A program made the translations under genes and the position numbers. Positions 59,986-60,323 of a stretch of DNA of 60,323 nucleotides are shown here, piece by piece; positions within the stretch are counted from its first letter, which is position 1, and every line of letters starts with the position of its first letter. This DNA comes from Corynebacterium otitidis ATCC 51513 (GTDB lineage: Bacteria > Actinomycetota > Actinomycetes > Mycobacteriales > Mycobacteriaceae). The notes beneath the pieces are model-generated. The model ran no database searches and was not told where the DNA came from. It saw only the letters and a list, made by a program, of their open reading frames with translations. The stretch is taken from positions 50,677-110,999 of the forward strand of contig NZ_JH815195.1 in NCBI RefSeq assembly GCF_000296405.1, read 5' to 3'.

Positions 59986-60323
59986 GTGGGCAGGTTATTG
60001 CTAATCGTTCTCATCATTCTCGCCGTCGTCCTGCTGTGGAAGGCGTTTAAGCCCAGCTCCCTGGGCGGCGGCGAGCGCCAGGGCCGCGCCCAGCGCGAGC
60101 CCCAGGTCAAGGGGCCCGACGACGACGAGGAGTTCCTCTGGACCATCGAGAAGAACCGCTTCAAGCAGCGCCGCGCGCAGGAGGCCGCGGCCCGCGAGGA
60201 GGAGGAGCGCGTCGAGCGCGCCCGGCGCCGCTACCGCCCCGCCGAGGGCGGCGGCGAGGACGCCGCCGCTAGCGAGGAGTCCGACTCCCCCGCCGAGGCG
60301 CGGGGTGAGGCCGCGGACGGCGA
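59986..60323 (+). CDS. Small membrane-anchored protein with charged helical tail (incomplete)
   Basis: Begins with GTG at 59986; AGGAGGG is 5 bases upstream and TATTCT (59956-59961) is a candidate -10. One N-terminal hydrophobic segment (LLLIVLIILAVVLLWKAF) is followed by a charged region rich in Arg, Glu and Ala that includes DEEFLWTIEKNRFKQRRAQE and a likely coiled coil of E/R residues. The gene runs off the end of the window after 112 codons. No family recognised. Confidence 0.8.
   Translation, partial: MGRLLLIVLIILAVVLLWKAFKPSSLGGGERQGRAQREPQVKGPDDDEEFLWTIEKNRFKQRRAQEAAAREEEERVERARRRYRPAEGGGEDAAASEESDSPAEARGEAADG

Overview
This window is a high-GC actinobacterial chromosome segment, almost certainly Corynebacterium (Mycobacteriales). 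The evidence is the gene order nusG-rplKAJL-rpoBC-rpsLG-fusA-tuf-S10-spc-alpha on one strand, a type VII secretion eccB next to truA, an MgtA-like mannosyltransferase beside menG, a tuf promoter recognisably like that of C. glutamicum, and frequent GTG/TTG starts. I cannot name the species. There is no rRNA and no CRISPR array.

From 1 to about 20.7 kb, reading leftward on the minus strand, lie the S10 operon (rpsJ to rpsQ), the spc genes in pieces (rplN-rplX-rplE, then rpsH-rplO, then secY-adk) and the alpha operon (infA-rpsM-rpsK-rpsD-rpoA-rplQ), followed by a PRC-barrel gene, truA and the start of an ESX-type locus (eccB). Two foreign pieces interrupt the ribosomal genes: a formate/molybdenum module (DUF6457, fdhD, FNT channel) between rplE and rpsH, and a 55-residue membrane protein between rplN and rpsQ.

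From 21.4 to 26 kb on the plus strand is an envelope-stress (Asp23/AmaP) operon. An IS110-family element separates its first asp23 gene from the DUF2273, second asp23, DUF6286 and amaP genes. The second Asp23 protein carries a long basic Pro/Val/Ala repeat tail. An unrecognised gene and tuf, fusA, rpsG and rpsL follow on the minus strand.

From 32 to 36.7 kb, between rpsL and rpoC, is an accessory island of four exported or membrane proteins. Three share the same C-terminal two-cysteine domain; one is a single-pass membrane protein, one a frameshifted copy of it, and one a frameshifted LppP/LprE-like lipoprotein. The fourth is a lipoprotein with serine beta-lactamase-like motifs. Both frameshifts sit at G/C homopolymers. 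This island is the best candidate here for an undescribed system.

From 36.8 to 50.1 kb are rpoC, rpoB, rplL, rplJ, rplA, rplK, nusG and secE and four tRNAs (Trp, Met, Thr, Tyr). From 50.2 to 59.9 kb is a menaquinone cluster: polyprenyl diphosphate synthase, menG, a mannosyltransferase, a DUF3592 gene, menD and menC on the minus strand, and menB, menE and menA on the plus strand. Several of these start 6-8 bases after a TANNNT-type box, as expected for leaderless mRNAs. The mannosyltransferase and MenG frames are joined without a stop. The window ends inside a small membrane-protein gene.
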